Shown here piece after piece: positions 24,230 through 36,836 of a stretch of DNA of 64,000 nucleotides. A program made the position numbers and the translations under genes. Each line of letters starts with the position of its first letter. Position 1 is the first letter of the stretch. The notes beneath the pieces are model-generated. The model did not search any database, was not told the DNA's origin, and saw only the letters and a list, made by a program, of their open reading frames with translations. The DNA is from Physcia stellaris (lineage: Eukaryota; Ascomycota; Lecanoromycetes; Caliciales; Physciaceae): positions 62,001 to 126,000 of the forward strand of contig JABSSW010000047.1 of the NCBI GenBank assembly GCA_018902385.1. The letters run 5' to 3'.

Positions 24230-25766
24230 ATGTCCGTAACCACCAAAGACTACGCCGATGATGCTCCTTACTCAAACGGTCACGCGCCTGCGACGGATAA
24301 GGACGTCGAAAAGTTCGACATGGAAAAACTCGACGAGGATGAGCTGGATGAAAAGGCAGTGAGGCGGCGAGCGTCAATCGCTGAAGGGCAGGTCAAACAC
24401 AACAAGCTGGGATGGAAGAGGTTGACCGTATGTCATGCCCTCAAGGGTTCTACATAGATCCATGGCCATCCCCGTGGTCGCACTCCAGAGCACTTGCTAA
24501 TCTCTCAACTCATGTGTCCAGGTTTGCCTCATTGTCGAAGCCATCGCTTTGGGCTCCCTCAGTATGCCGAGCGCCTTTGCTGCGATGGGCATGGTCGCCG
24601 GCGTCATCTTGACGGTGGGCCTCGGGCTCATCGCCATCTACACCAGCTATCTCGTCGGTCAAGTCAAATTGAAGCATCCGCTCGTGCAGCACTACGCCGA
24701 TGCGGTCGGTCTGATGTGGGGTCGCTTCGGTTACGAGCTTACGAGCGTCATGTTCGTCCTCTTCCTGGTTCTCCTCACCGGCTCCCATGTTCTCACTGGA
24801 ACCATCGCCTGGGTCAGCATTATCGGCAAGACTAATGTCTGCGCCTTGGCGTGGGGCGTCATATCCGCCATCTTGCTCTACTGCCTTGCGCTTCCTCCTA
24901 CCTTCCATGAGTTTGCAGTCCTCGGATACATCGATTTCACCTCTATCATCATAGCTATCTTCATTACCATGGTCGGAACCGGTGTGCAGGCTTCAAAGGC
25001 GCCGGGTGATCTGTCGGCTGCCCCGTGGTCCGCCTGGCCGCCTCCAGATATAACTTTTGCAAAGGCCTTTCTCTCACTGACCAACATCGTCTTCGCCTAC
25101 TCCTTCGCGGTTTGCCAGTACAGCTTCATGGCGGAGATGCACACCCCAGAAGACTACATCAAATCAATCTGGGCGCTAGGCTTGATAGAAATAGCCATCT
25201 ACACTCTGACTGGGGCGATCATTTACGCCTTCGTCGGCGTCGACGTTGGAAGCCCCGCTATACTCTCCAACTCTAGTGTAGTTGCGCGCGTCGCTTTCGG
25301 TGTCGCCTTGCCGGTCATCTTCATCTCCGGCAGCATCAACACCACCGTCGTTGGCAAATACATCATGGGTCGCGTCTTCCCCGATTCCGAAATCCGCTAT
25401 GTGCACACGAAAAAGGGTTGGGTGATCTGGCTGGGCCTGATAGGTGTACTCACGCTCGTTGCCTGGGTCATTGCAGAAGCGATTCCGTTCTTCAATGCCC
25501 TCTTAGGCATCATCTCCAGTCTGTTCAGCAGCGGCTTCACATTCACCTTCCCCGCCCTCTTCTGGTTCTACCTCATCAAGGAAGGCAAATGGAATGCGAC
25601 CAGAAAGAACATCGGTCTCTCGATTGTCAATGGTCTGATCCTCGGGATTGGTCTGGTTGTGATGGTTTGTGGCACGTATGCAAGCGTCGTGGATATCCTG
25701 GATAGCTACAAGGAAGGAAGCGTGGGAGGGTCCTTTACGTGTTCGGCGGCTTCGTATGAGAAATAA
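24230..25766 (+). CDS. Neutral amino-acid permease (AAAP family, Neurospora Mtr-like)
   Basis: Two exons, 24230-24427 and 24522-25766, give 480 residues. The 94-nt intron has donor GTATGT and branch TGCTAATC. A hydrophilic, acidic N-terminal tail of about 65 residues precedes the first TM segment (LIVEAIALGSLSMPSAFAAMG), whose GSLSMP signature is diagnostic of the amino-acid/auxin permease family. About 11 TM segments follow, including the conserved FAYSFAVCQYSFMAEMHTPED region that contributes to substrate binding. KKGW and the C-terminal tail face the cytosol. Expected activity is proton-coupled uptake of neutral aliphatic and aromatic amino acids at the plasma membrane. A pyrimidine-rich leader upstream fits a well-expressed fungal gene. 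Confidence 0.9.
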
Positions 25767-27092
25767 TGTAGTTATCAAGGTCGCTGCATATGATTTTGAA
25801 TTTCACATAGCTGTACATACATATATACACTTCTGGGTGTCTGTACAGGAACGAGACCAGTAGTACGGAGTAAAATCATTGGATTACCCGATGCCAAGCT
25901 ATGACCCCATTCACGGGCGGTCTTGAATATAAGGATGTTTTCAGCGAGCTACTCTGCCTTATCGCCGTCCAGTCCTTCTCTGGCAAGATTCCTGCCATGG
26001 AGGTAAAGCTCGAATCAAAAGATCGAGGAGTGACGAGTGACGAGTGACCACTAACCTGACCCTGCATCGGCTTGAGACGGGTTTCAACGGCCAGCATCCT
26101 TGGCAGCGCCTTACCTGTTATAGTAGCCGTAAGCGACCGCGAAGACGGATCATATAATCCGTTAAGCTGATCAACACCATCCAAGATCGTCGGTATCGAA
26201 CACACGATGTTCGAATTCATGAGTAGTCCTTCTTTCTTTGCTCATGGTTAGTGCCCACCAAGATCCATTCGATTCCGCGTTCCGTCTGAAATCCGCCCCG
26301 GGTTCTGCACCAGCTGCCGCACTCACCCGGACGTGCTCGGCCTGCTGAGGTTTATTTGTGACAACAAACCTTCCTAAAAGGATAAGGGTTGAAGGAAATG
26401 ATGTTGCCTTTCGCTGCTGTCTGAACTCACCATCGCCTTAATAGGCTAGACGAGGATGAACGACATGAAGAGAGCTTTCGTGCAAGTTCCATCACGGCCC
26501 TTGATCTGTATCGTCGCGCGAATGAATTGTGGATACACACAAAAGGATCACTGTTCTGAAGTCTCTGAGCCGATATTCAGCATCATCGATGTACAATGGC
26601 TGAAGAACCCGCCTTATGCTAATACCACAAGTGTGTATTCATAGGTAGCTCTTTCTTGGCGTCAAAGCTATGTCTTTGGGCATGTAGGAAGACTCACACC
26701 CGAAGCTATCTTCCTATCTTCGACATCAATAAGATCGATTCTCTACATGAAGTGCAGTCTTGGCTACTGTACTTACGCTCCAGGCCTCGACCTTGGCTTG
26801 CCATGTGAAGGGACCAATACTCCCCCAAATCCTGGGCTACCATAAATGGGCGTTGTGCATTCAGGAACCAACAACATGCCTAAGATTGAGTTCATGAATA
26901 CATTCAATGTTCAAGACTGATCAAGTACAGTAAGCTTTCGCGGATACTACACGTCTTCTCAACTCTCATTTTTGAAGATCGCTTAGTATTCATACCGGCA
27001 AAACCAGACGTCCTCCAATAACTTCGCTGACCGACCAACCAGATCACCGCCATTCACGGAGGTACTCGTACATCAGCTCATGTAAATTCCAC
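25767..27092. other. Convergent intergenic region, no firm gene
   Basis: About 1.3 kb between converging genes. The minus strand 25876-26220 is open (MNSNIVCSIPTILDGVDQ...) and contains a donor-like gttagt after KPMQGQ, but upstream exons and family are not evident. A short tandem of 'gacgagt' occurs near 26030-26046. I list no gene. Confidence 0.35.
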
Positions 27093-28522
27093 CTACATCG
27101 GAGGATTAAAGGTCTTCAACCCATCCTCGGTCAAAGTCGTAGTCGTATTAACCTCATGTTCAATGCCTGCGATCCAAATCTTCCTAATATCCCTCGAACA
27201 GCTAATATCCACCGTCGGGTCACAACGCACGAGCACCAAATCAGCCCTCATGCCCACGTCAATCTTCCCGCGATCCTTCAACCCATAATACTTGGCCGGC
27301 AACACCGTCGCAGCCCTCAACGCATCCAAAGCATTCAACCCCGCTCTCACCAACAGCTGCAACTCCAGGTGCATCGAATCGCCAAAGGGCACGTGAAACG
27401 GCGGTCCCTGCTGCAGATTCGCATCCGTGCCCGCGAGAATCGGCACCCCGCCTTTATATAGTGCCGTCACGCTTTGCGATGCTGCCGAGTAATTATACCC
27501 TTTGGATGGATTGCGGTCCACGATGGCCTGCATAGCCGTCAGAGTGGGGCAGTTGGGCTGGCCACCGGATAGGTACTGCTGCACGAGGGCGTCATCGGCG
27601 GGACGGTCGAGCGGCGAGTGGTGGATTTGATCTCCGGAGGCGACAAGGGCCTGACGCACGCTGTCATAGGCGGGGGCGTGGATGACGGTGAACTTGCCGG
27701 CGCCGCGGGCGGCGCGGGTCAGGGCGTTGAGGACCGGTTGGGTGATTGAGGCGTAGCCTGGGGTCAGGGCGAGGATTTTGATCCAATCACTACATTGAAC
27801 AAAAAAAGCGTCAGCTTTCTCTATCTTGAGGGGTCGAAAAGAGGGGTTGAGGGGTTGAGGCTGACTATTGCGCACAACCGAGACGTTATGTGGAGCGGCA
27901 ATTTAGGCTTGGAAGATAGGGTGGAGGTCGGAACGACTGACCTTGTGGATTGGTTCGCGACGAACGGCTGCGCATCGGCGGGGGAGGGAATATAATTCTT
28001 GGCCACGAAAGCAGGAACTGCGCTTGACGAGTTTGCCACCGCTGCCGCTGGAGAAGCAAAACGGAGGTCGGTGAGGCCGTCGTGGTTCGTCAGAGACGCG
28101 TGCATGGCTGGCGAGATTCCGGACTGCAGGAAGGCCGTTGTGACGCCATAGCTGCTCAACTCTTGCAAGTCATTCACGGTCATCGGGTGGCAGTGAGTGT
28201 CGATGAGTCCGGGGAGGAGAATGTGGCCATTGCCATCGATGTGCTTGGCGCCTTGGGCGTCAGTTCCGATGACGGCTCCGTCGATGATGACCGTGCTGGG
28301 TGGAAGAATACGCTTGCCATTGAAAACCCGGACGTTGTCAAGAGCGATCTTCTGGGAGGCTGCCCTTCCGTGTTGTCGAGCTGCGTTGTTCGCTGCGATT
28401 GTGTCTGCCGGATCGAAAGGAGGAAGACTAGAGTCGGTGTCGTGATGAGGGCAGGCTCGAGCTGTTTTTAGAAGAGAAAGAAGCAGGAACAATGCCCAAA
28501 GAGTACACATACCATGTTGCAT
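27093..28522 (-). CDS. Secreted amidohydrolase-superfamily enzyme
   Basis: Exons 28522-27942 and 27789-27093 join to 1278 nt (425 residues). The 152-nt intron has GTCAGT, a GCTGACG branch and TAG. The start at MQHGM gives a signal peptide (LWALFLLLSLLKTARA) and is preferred over an upstream Met at 28576. Metal-binding HxH is in LIDTHCHP (His110, His112). The likely carboxylated Lys is in SDWIKI (Lys198). Other ligands fit His231 (VIHA), His251 and Asp316 (AGTDAN). The closest family pattern is imidazolonepropionase-like/aryldialkylphosphatase-related hydrolases that cleave cyclic amides or related bonds. Substrate unknown. The neighbour to the left converges on it. Confidence 0.85.
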
Positions 28523-31051
28523 GTTGAAGTATCTTCGGTATTCTGATGATGGGGAATACTGGTTGAGCAGTAGCAACTGGTAATTTAGAAGATGAAATCA
28601 CAGGAGGGGGAGAACTGCAAACATCTTATAGTCAGACAGACGGAGAATCAGTGCTTACAGTAAGCTTGCTTTCAGGGCAGTCTAAGTCGTGCAATATTGC
28701 CGATTACGACTAAAGGGTTCCACACTCCGGAGACTCGCCAAATTGCAGATAGCTTTGGCATGCGACTCATCTGATATTAGAAAGCTGGTCGAAGAGCGAG
28801 AAGCTAGGTCGACCGGACATTCACTCCCCTGTACCACGGCATTGGACTGGCCCTTGCGTACGCCAAACTCCATCGAGCCTCGTACAGACTCTAACAGTTG
28901 ACGTAAGCTTATTTTGCTGCCACCACTAACGCCATAAGCCGTCTCAATCGTGTAGGGGGCCGATAATAACTGAAAAGGGAAGAACGAAGTAGGCTGCATC
29001 CCTAGAAAGTGCCGAGAGGGCCAGATGTGCGACCTGCTGACCCCCCAGTACCTGCAGGCCCCACACCGTTGTATCACTGCAGAGACTCGCCTACCCGAGA
29101 ACCCGCTGAAGAAGCCCCCAAATAGCAGAAACATATATCACAGAGAACCAGCCACTATCATAGTCATACATCCGCGTGACGGACCCCATACAATACTATG
29201 GGGTCGGGCCTAGTACTCAATGAGAGAACCAACCAACCCGAAGATGCGGAAACCCGGAAACGGTGGTGTGCGATTCAGCCACCAGATACACCAGACCACC
29301 AAGCCCGGGTTTCACCACTAGCGTCGCAATCGCAGCGAATTGCTCAATAAGGCTAGTCGTGCGCCTCGTGGAAGATGAGGTGGGTGGGAAGACCGTGGGG
29401 TAGAGCGCCTCCGGGAATGATGCAACCCATTTTTATCTTTTCGTTTTTCTTTTTTTCTCTTTGTTCTTTGATGAAGGAGGATGGAGGCAATAATATATGA
29501 CGACAAGCAGCCCTTTCCATAACGAAGATCCTCTGAGCCGAGGATTTCCGGCTTATCACCTGCCTTCTTGGAAAGCAGCTGAAATATATGGTCAAGAGAG
29601 GAAATGAGAAAGCAACCCACCCGAAAGAGGCATCGAAAATAAATACCGAGAGGGTTGTGATATTTATTATCGTGGAGGCTCAGCTGAGATACGCTGGTGG
29701 TCCACCGATGTCGTCCGAACCAGAGCGTGTATTGTTGAAACACATGATCAGGTCGGGCCGAGCCTTACTGACTCGTGACGCTATCGAGGCATCGGGATGC
29801 GTCAAAGACTGAATGAAAGGTGACATCTTTACCGACAAAGCAGTGACCGCCGTACTCGCTCTAGCCAAACACGTGCAACGGACCTAGGAAAAGGAATAGC
29901 GCTAGCCCTAATCAAAGTGTATCAATCGCAGTAAGAGTCTCGGATTCGAACGAGTGACCTCAAACGGAACAGATCAGTACGGCGAGAAAACCCAGACAGA
30001 CGATCGAAATTGATTTTCGCCTTTCTTAGCTATCTCGAGCCCCTGTGGCCATCTTCGCAACAGACAAACACTCACACGAACCACAACCCCACAGACCACT
30101 ATACAAATCATCGATGCACCATCGCATTCGAGTAATAGTGCGGTACGGATCTCGCATTGTATTATACACCACGAAAAATAGATGGTGTGGTGTTGTACGA
30201 GCCCGTTTTGGATAGCTCGTACCACGGAGCGTCTTTGCTGGTCGGGCGCTGGGTGTTGGTTGCGAGATCTATTTAATCTAGGCCTTGCAGTGAGCTGGAC
30301 TCTGTCTCTTGCTTTCAAGAGAATGTAAGCATTCATTCAGCTCAGACGCAGTCAGCTGTTCTCTGATATACACCTTGTGGGATAAATTCATATGCGCTTT
30401 GTTGGATGGAGTGCTGACTGTGTCGGTTGGGGAAATTGCTGTTTAGGATTATCAGGCCGGGCTTTGGGGAAATGTGGTGGGAAAATTCCACGTCAATGTT
30501 TGGAGACAGTAGTGAAAGATCCAACCGTTTCTTTCCCTGAACGATTACCACGACAAGAAGTGTTGGATTTACCGATCAGGATGTTACTCTGGCGAAAGGG
30601 TCAATGGAAGGGCATGATAGTGGGACCAATACAAAAATCGCAAGATCTAGAGACGCCCTTTCAGACGTCCTGCTCATCCGCAGAGAATCGAGGACCAAGA
30701 AGAGATGAATACTCCGTGGATGGCCCATTTACCATGGAGGTAAGAAATCCATCCCCACAACCTATCTCCCACTCTACAATGACGAACCCGGAAATCAGCA
30801 TATTCGGCAAAAGCCCCCACTTCTCCAACCTTCCAGCCACATGACTCGGCACAGCGCTCGGCTCTCCCGGCTAAGATATCCGTCCATATACCGGAGAGCA
30901 TGCTCTTGAACCATGCACAGGGACTTGATGGATTCAGGATGGCGGTGGGTTTGGGAGTCGGCAATACCCCGGTCCACTCCCACACAGAACGCCACGCTCC
31001 CACCTGCTCACGCCCCGCCCCAGTGCTTCATGTCCTTCATGCCGCAGAGGC
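28523..31051. other. Long intergenic region, no supported gene
   Basis: About 2.5 kb. It holds the upstream region of the amidohydrolase gene and 3' sequence of the TMEM184-like gene. Open frames at 28682-29134 (-) and 30392-30844 (+) lack family-like sequence. A tRNA T-arm look-alike near 29934-29954 does not fold into a tRNA (see rejected list). Confidence 0.4.
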
Positions 31052-32264
31052 TCAATACCAAGATCCTGATAGCGCGCACTCTGTCCTCCCCTGATATCCA
31101 GCACCCTGACCAATGCCTTGGATGATCTCGAGCGGATTGCACGTCGCAGCAATAGCTTTGATACCGCATCGTCCACCCACGTAGCCGCCGCGAATGGAGT
31201 TGTGGTAGGGCGTACTATTAGAGGCGTAGAGATGAAGGAGGGAGAAAATGAGCATCTCGACGCAGAGCAGTAAATTCGGTAAACCGAACGTGATATCATC
31301 GTAGGATAGACTGGAGGTGGGTTTCAGAGCATTGGTGGAATGCAGAATTGTGAAAACGATGTTCTGCACAAAGGAGAGGAAGACGATGCCTTTGATACCC
31401 AGCAGCTTGGCGAATGGCTGGTGTGCTGCCAAGTCCGGGCGCAGACGGGTGTAGAGGCCGACGATGGCCAGGAACGCGATGGCTACGGAGATGGAGCGAA
31501 TGGCTTGGAGCCAGATGTGCGCGAAATGCGGTTTGCTCGATGCGACGCAGAAAAGACCAGCGCTCTGGGTGATGTCTGTTGCGAGGGCGACGAGGAAGGC
31601 GACGATGGGGTACTGGAAGACGGAGATCCATGTTTTCTGGTGCGAGTATCAATATATCAAGGATGCAGAAATAGTGTATTTCTCGAGAAAAGGACTTACA
31701 CGGAACCATTTGAGGCTTCCGTTTGCTGTTTCTTTGCCCCTTCTGTCCTTTAGGGGCAGTCTGTCGAAGAATGTATCTTGCTTCTCCGATACTGGGACGA
31801 GATAGACGACAAGAAGGAGGAAGAAACTTGCGAGCGCGACAGATTCGTACACGTCTGTCCACGGCTCAAGGTATGTCGCTGCCTCGGGAAAAGCGACGGA
31901 GAGAAACGATATTATGGCAAAAACTGGTACCAGTGCAATAATCCGCAAGATTCTAGGTTCTGTCAGCTGTGAGGGAACATTCTTCTAGAATGATCGCTTA
32001 CTTCGTCTGCTCATGTGGGTTGCTGAAATGTAGCGCCTGCCGCACGTGCGCAAAGCCTGAAATCAGGCATGCTGCTATCGTGAAGGCGGCGGCTAAGATC
32101 ACAGAGAGCTTATGGAATGTCAGAGATCCAGCGAGATGATCGGCGCCTGAGACATCTCAGCTTAGCTGATGATGTAAGCTGGGAACTCTGAGATTCTACT
32201 GACCATATTGAGGACCGGTCGGATGAGACGGACATGTCTGATTGCTACTACCGAATATACCCAT
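31052..32264 (-). CDS. TMEM184 / DUF300 (organic solute transporter alpha-like) membrane protein
   Basis: Four exons, 32264-32204, 32146-32002, 31952-31700 and 31636-31052, give 1044 nt (347 residues). Introns are 57, 49 and 63 nt with GTCAGT, GTAAGC and GTAAGT donors. The N-terminus (MGIFGSSNQTCPSHPTG) is luminal-like with few charges. The family core is clear: RIIALVPVFAIISFLS, the DVYESVALASFFLLLVVYLVP segment, then KTWISVFQYP, and LLGIKGIVFLSFVQN near the end. Seven TM helices are expected. Ascomycete homologues are usually 400 residues or more, so the tail may be short or have a missed exon. Cellular role in fungi is poorly defined; vacuolar or plasma membrane is possible. Confidence 0.85.
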
Positions 32265-33105
32265 TGGATGGCGAAGAAGTCGCGTATACGGACTGCAACT
32301 GAAAGCAGTGAACTATGAAGCCTCTAAACTCTGCTTACAGAACCAGAGAGCAGAGATAGGCGAGGAAAACTGAAGGGACAGCGAAAAGGAACGGGTGATG
32401 ACAGGTTGCTGGTGCTCCATGGTGAGCAAAGTCCAGGAGATATACCCAGCGTTGTTGAAAGCACAGCCATGAATCTCATTTCGCTGAGATTTGCTCTCTG
32501 GAGAATCTCTGTATCTCAGAAACGAAATCCAATCGAATGACGGACAAAGCATCAGAGTAGCTGAAGACTAGCTGATTTCCAGCTGGAGCAGCTATTGGAC
32601 GACAGGGGTATCGCATCGATTACCGGATTGGGACTGTTTCACGAGATCGCCCTATACCACATGGGTTATAGCAGCCGGTATAAGCCTCGTCTAGCGAGCG
32701 ATCCGGCTCTGGCCGATGCATACTACCCAAAGCCTCAAAGCCAAAATTGACGCCGAAAGATTTGAACTCAGGGGCAATCTGTGGAGTGTGGACGAAGGTG
32801 AAATTACGCAAGGGGGCTGAATTGCAAGCGTCGCCAGCTTTGAGGCAAGGCGGAATGCCGTCGAGGGCATGCTGGCTTGATATTCCGATAATAATGAGGG
32901 TCTGCCATTCTTCATTGTCGATCTTACTTTCTGTTGCGCCCTACTACGCGGCATTCTGTGGACGAAGGCCAGCGTGGGCGAATGCTAGATAGTGTACCAG
33001 CTATTAGAACTTCTCTCCAACAATTAAGATCGCAGAATTTGTCTCGTCAGTTCAATAGTCCCTTCCACAGAACCTGTCAAAAAACCTGTTTGTAGAAAAG
33101 AAGAA
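32265..33105. other. Divergent promoter region
   Basis: About 840 bases between the divergent TMEM184-like gene (-) and the Zn2Cys6 regulator (+). No internal gene seen. It is the natural place for shared control elements, but no specific site was identified. Confidence 0.45.
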
Positions 33106-34829
33106 ATGGCGTCTGCGCAGCCCCCACTCCGTAGCACAGGATGCCATGCCTGCAGGAAGATGAAGGTTAAGGTACGAGCAACCATGACGGTTTTTGCATC
33201 ACACGCTAGTCCTAACACTGCGATCCAGTGCGACGACCAGAAGCCTTCTTGCGCGCGATGCGAGCGAGCAGGTCGCCAATGTCCCGGCTACCGGGTTCCT
33301 GGAGACAGGATCTTCCGATCTATGAACGCAACCGCAGAGAACAAGAGTCTCAAGCCACGACGCAGACTCAACAAAGCGAATCAAGCTAAGGCAATTGTTT
33401 CCGCAAGTAGTAGATCTCAATCATCGGATAGCCAATCATCAGGAAGGTGTTCTTCGAATGCCGTTCTCGCCAATCGCAGTTCGAGTGCTTCAAGCGAGCG
33501 TCTCGGACAGCCTATGTCCACGGATTGGGACCAGCAAGCTATCTGCCAGTTCTTTGAGGATTATGTTATACCTGTTGAGATGGGCCGTGGTGGCTACTTG
33601 AGCTTCTTGCCAGATCTATATCGGCAGCATCAAGATATCGCATACTTGTCCAAGGCACTTAACGCGGTCTCAATGGCCAGTCTAGCCAATCGAACTAGCA
33701 TGTCTCATCTGGTAGTGCGCGCCAGGAGGTCATATGGAGAAGCGCTTACGCTGATCAATGCCGCTTTGAGCGACGAGCAGCTAGCGAAAAGCGACGAACT
33801 GCTGGCTTCACTCATGCTGCTGACTAAATATGAAGTCAGTCTCCTTTGTGATGTGTCAGGGAATTGGGCTGACGGTAGACACAGCACATTAGCGGCGACA
33901 AGACAACATTATGGGAATCGCATACTGCTGGTCAGGTCCAGCTCATACGGCTTCGAGGACAGGATCAATTCAAATCAAGCACCGGTCTTGAGCTCTACCG
34001 TTTAGTTCTTGCTCGACACAGATTGGCGGATCTGGCTTACCAGCGGATTCCGACTCTGGGTTCCGACATGCCCTCAGAAGGAGCCTATCGAAACCCGCAT
34101 GCAGCGCGGCTGGCCGATTTGATGGCCGGTATAAGTGCGCTTTACGGCTTCCTTCCCAAAAACGGAGTGAGTACACTGAGACGTAGCTCCTTTCCAGAGG
34201 GCTGGGTTGAGAAGGTGCTCGCTATCGAAGAGGAGATTCGGCAGTGGAGGGACACGGTCCCCGCTTTCTGGGGCTATCGAAGTATGCCTCCTTACGATAC
34301 CTCTGATAACCCAGGAAGAGAGGATGATTTGTTGTACCCGAAAGCTGTCCATGTCTACAGTGGGTTCTTGCAAGCGTCTTCTTGGAATATCATTTGGTGT
34401 GGTCGCATCCATCTCTTCCACGCGATGTTGGCCTACCGATCAACATTATCTCCCAACGAGGCACGGAGAGTGGCTTTACCTACTGAGTCAAGCATCAAAC
34501 AAGAGTTGCAGACGATGGCGGACAATGTCTGCAACAACGTGCCTTTCATGCTGAGCGAGGTGGATCAGACAGGGGCCTTGAACACCTCACGCAGAGGTAA
34601 GGCTATTGGTGCCTATTTCTTGATTTGGGCTTTGCATGTCGCCGGGTCAGTGGAGATTCTATCTCGGTCACAGCAGGACTGGATCGCTGGTCGGCTCTTG
34701 CACATTGGACATGTTGTTGGTATACAGCAAGCTCTGGTTCTGAGGGAGTTTCGGACTGCTCGGCGGCGGAACATTCACAGAGCCCCATTATCTATCAGCA
34801 GGATGTCTGCGTGGGAGCAATTTCAGTGA
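33106..34829 (+). CDS. Zn2Cys6 fungal transcription factor
   Basis: Exons 33106-33171, 33229-33834 and 33885-34829 give 1617 nt (538 residues). The first intron (57 nt) interrupts the zinc cluster after KMKVK, a common intron position. Its length is a multiple of three, so retention would add 19 residues inside the DNA-binding domain without a stop. The cluster is C13-x2-C16-x6-C23-x6-C30-x2-C33-x6-C40. A Ser-rich basic linker follows (SSRSQSSDSQSSGRCSS), then the helical fungal-specific regulator domain (from about residue 130: DWDQQAICQFFEDYVIP). The second intron (50 nt, GCTGACGG branch) falls after LTKYE. Such C-terminal domains (Fungal_trans_2-like) occur in regulators of metabolism and secondary metabolite clusters. 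Target genes are unknown. Confidence 0.9.
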
Positions 34830-35599
34830 CAGTTGCCGAATTTGAGTGCTACCAATGCCTAGACTTGTGGTCATGCTATCTAGTCGTAATTAGACTCAAA
34901 ATCGTCTCTCTTTTCAGACGAGGCGTTCACCTTTCAAAGCTAGGTATTCAATCTTGATCACTGACAATATGGTCATGCCTGGGTCAAGCAGGGATTCGGA
35001 GGCCCACGATTGACTTGCTCGAGATTATTGAATTTGACTGCTCCACGGGCGAGACAACTCTAATAAGCTCTCCTTTCTTTCTCATGTTTCAGCTTCACTA
35101 AGACTTCAAGCGCACCTCATCATTGCCAACGATGCACCCAGACTGATAGGCTGTCCTTCATTCTGTTTAAGGTCGAAGACACTCAATTTGTTGCATTGGT
35201 CGGCTCAAAAGCGTCTGGTGCTTCGAATTTCAGCCGCCAAGAAGAGGTAACAAAGCAGCCTATAAACCACACAATTGTCAACACGCAACATACTAATTTC
35301 TTTCTCTTAAACAATAGCTTCATATAACTCAACAGGTCTCAGCTTACATCCGGCCTCAAGGAGAACATCGCAACCAACAGTAAGACACCAAAGCCATGAA
35401 TCTTTTTCCATAGAAAAACAAGCAAACACGGAAAAGATAGAATAACGACAAGAACAAAAGTTTTCAGTCTAAATCGATGATATCAGACAAACGGCCGAGT
35501 CAGTTGATGACATCAAAAGCAAAGAGTAGCAAGAATATGTCCTCAACATCCTAGTATTGTAGTAGAAATGATCGATGAAGAGTCGTCGAAAATCCCTTC
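34830..35599. other. Convergent intergenic spacer
   Basis: About 770 bases between the regulator's stop and the membrane-protein gene's stop. AT-richer near 35300-35460. No gene seen. Confidence 0.4.
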
Positions 35600-36529
35600 T
35601 CAGGGAAGTACGGCCGTTATCTTTTTCCAGACTGCGACCGACTCGCAGGACAGGTATTCGTTCAGCGTTGCTGATCCAGACTGAGACGTGTTGCTGTGAT
35701 CGGCTGCAAACTTCAGATCCCTCCAAAGAATGAAAGCCGGCGCAGCAAGGAAAATGCCCGCAAAGGCGCCCATGAGCACATCCAGAATAATCCCAGCACC
35801 TTTAATACCACCATCTTCGACTGGAATGAAATTGAAACTTCCTGCAGCCCATATCACACAGCAGACACAGTAAATCAGTATGAAGTACCACTTCAGATTC
35901 AGGTCGAGTGCGCCCTTGACGAGAAGAGCCAAGCATATGGCGCCCATACCGAAAGCGCTGCCGCCATTAATGAGTTTGAATATGGCACCGGCTACTCCAC
36001 CTAAGCGCTCGGCGTACCGCCTTTTAGTGTCCATAGTGAGACCCAGCGCCGCGACTGAGACGCCTAGACCCCGAACCAGTTTCAATTGCCCTGATGCGAC
36101 TGACCAATTCGCAGCGAGCCACAGTATCTGTATGATCGGACTGTAGATCGCCGTATACACCCAGCCAACCCAGCCGAGGACAGTTATATCTATCTTACGT
36201 CTGCTCTTGGCCGAAAACGCCTTAGTGTTGCCACTTGGCGCAGGTTCAACTGGCGCAGCACCACCAGCTGCAGTGTCGGATACCAGCCCCTGCTGCTCCA
36301 GTGCGATTATTTCAGCATCGGTGGTCGAAACTTGTGTATATCTTGGGGAGAAGGCCTGATAAAGGCTGACTAATGCGCCGCCCAAGATGCGGAGCACGGC
36401 GAACCAGCTGATCCATCCGGTGATGAATGCGACGAGATAGCCGCTGGTGAGACCGTTTATGATGGAGCTGATGAATGCTGTAAGGACAGTGCTGAAGGCG
36501 CGACCTTGGGGCGAAAGCTCGCAGCTCAT
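35600..36529 (-). CDS. Multi-pass membrane protein, unknown function
   Basis: The continuous frame runs to 36658, but I prefer the start MSCELSPQGRAF at 36529, because the upstream 43 codons fall in a repetitive 'catcaactcatcat' leader. From 36529 the product is 309 residues with about seven hydrophobic helices (LTSGYLVAFITGWISWFAVL; VLGWVGWVYTAIYSPIIQILWLAA near the middle; GMGAICLALLVKGAL; YFILIYCVCCVIWAAGSFNF; GIILDVLMGAFAGIFLAAPAFILW). A cytosolic loop holds acidic and Ala/Pro-rich sequence. KRRYAERLGGVAG is a conserved-looking loop. I do not recognise the family. Its 5' end lies only about 170 bases from remnants of the gene hit by the Copia element. Confidence 0.6.
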   Translation of the reverse strand: MSCELSPQGRAFSTVLTAFISSIINGLTSGYLVAFITGWISWFAVLRILGGALVSLYQAFSPRYTQVSTTDAEIIALEQQGLVSDTAAGGAAPVEPAPSGNTKAFSAKSRRKIDITVLGWVGWVYTAIYSPIIQILWLAANWSVASGQLKLVRGLGVSVAALGLTMDTKRRYAERLGGVAGAIFKLINGGSAFGMGAICLALLVKGALDLNLKWYFILIYCVCCVIWAAGSFNFIPVEDGGIKGAGIILDVLMGAFAGIFLAAPAFILWRDLKFAADHSNTSQSGSATLNEYLSCESVAVWKKITAVLP

Positions 36530-36696
36530 TTGAAGGGAGACTGTTGTCGCAATGGCGGAGAGGAATCCGGTGATCAAATCAGAGGAGTGATGAGTCGCTG
36601 ACGATAGGAAAGAGATCAAGGGAATGATGAGTTGATGAGACGAAGAGAAAGAAACCAAAAGAAATGATGAGTTGATGGTGAGATGTAAGCTGAATC

Positions 36697-36836
36697 CTAC
36701 ACAGGCTCCAAGGCTCGACTCCAGCCTCGCCAGGATCCAGGATCTCTTGGAAGTGCGGCCCGTAAACCGTCGAGCCCATTCAGCTTCTTGCCAAGCACCT
36801 CGGCCCGCGCCGAAGCACTCCCGAAAATGTCGTTCT
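36697..36836 (-). pseudogene. 3' part of a decayed host gene, left of the Copia insertion
   Basis: Directly left of the retroelement the minus strand reads DIFGSASARAEVLGKKLNGL and continues open to a stop at 36697-36699. It is in the same frame as the open stretch that enters the element from the right when the 5-bp target duplication is counted once. The composition looks like a helical host protein C-terminus. Family not recognised. Confidence 0.5.
36832..36836. repeat. Target-site duplication (left), GTTCT
   Basis: GTTCT precedes the left LTR and recurs at 42731-42735 immediately after the right LTR. A 5-bp duplication is the usual size for Ty1/Copia integration and fixes the ends of the element. 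Confidence 0.85.

Noticed and set aside
25876-26220. Minus-strand open frame MNSNIVCSIPTILDG...
   Set aside because: It looks partly gene-like and has a donor-like site, but no upstream exon, start context or family could be supported.
29934-29964. tRNA T-arm look-alike (ggattcgaacgag)
   Set aside because: On the minus strand the TTCGAAT loop cannot be closed by a proper 5-bp stem, and no acceptor stem or anticodon arm fits at the right distances.
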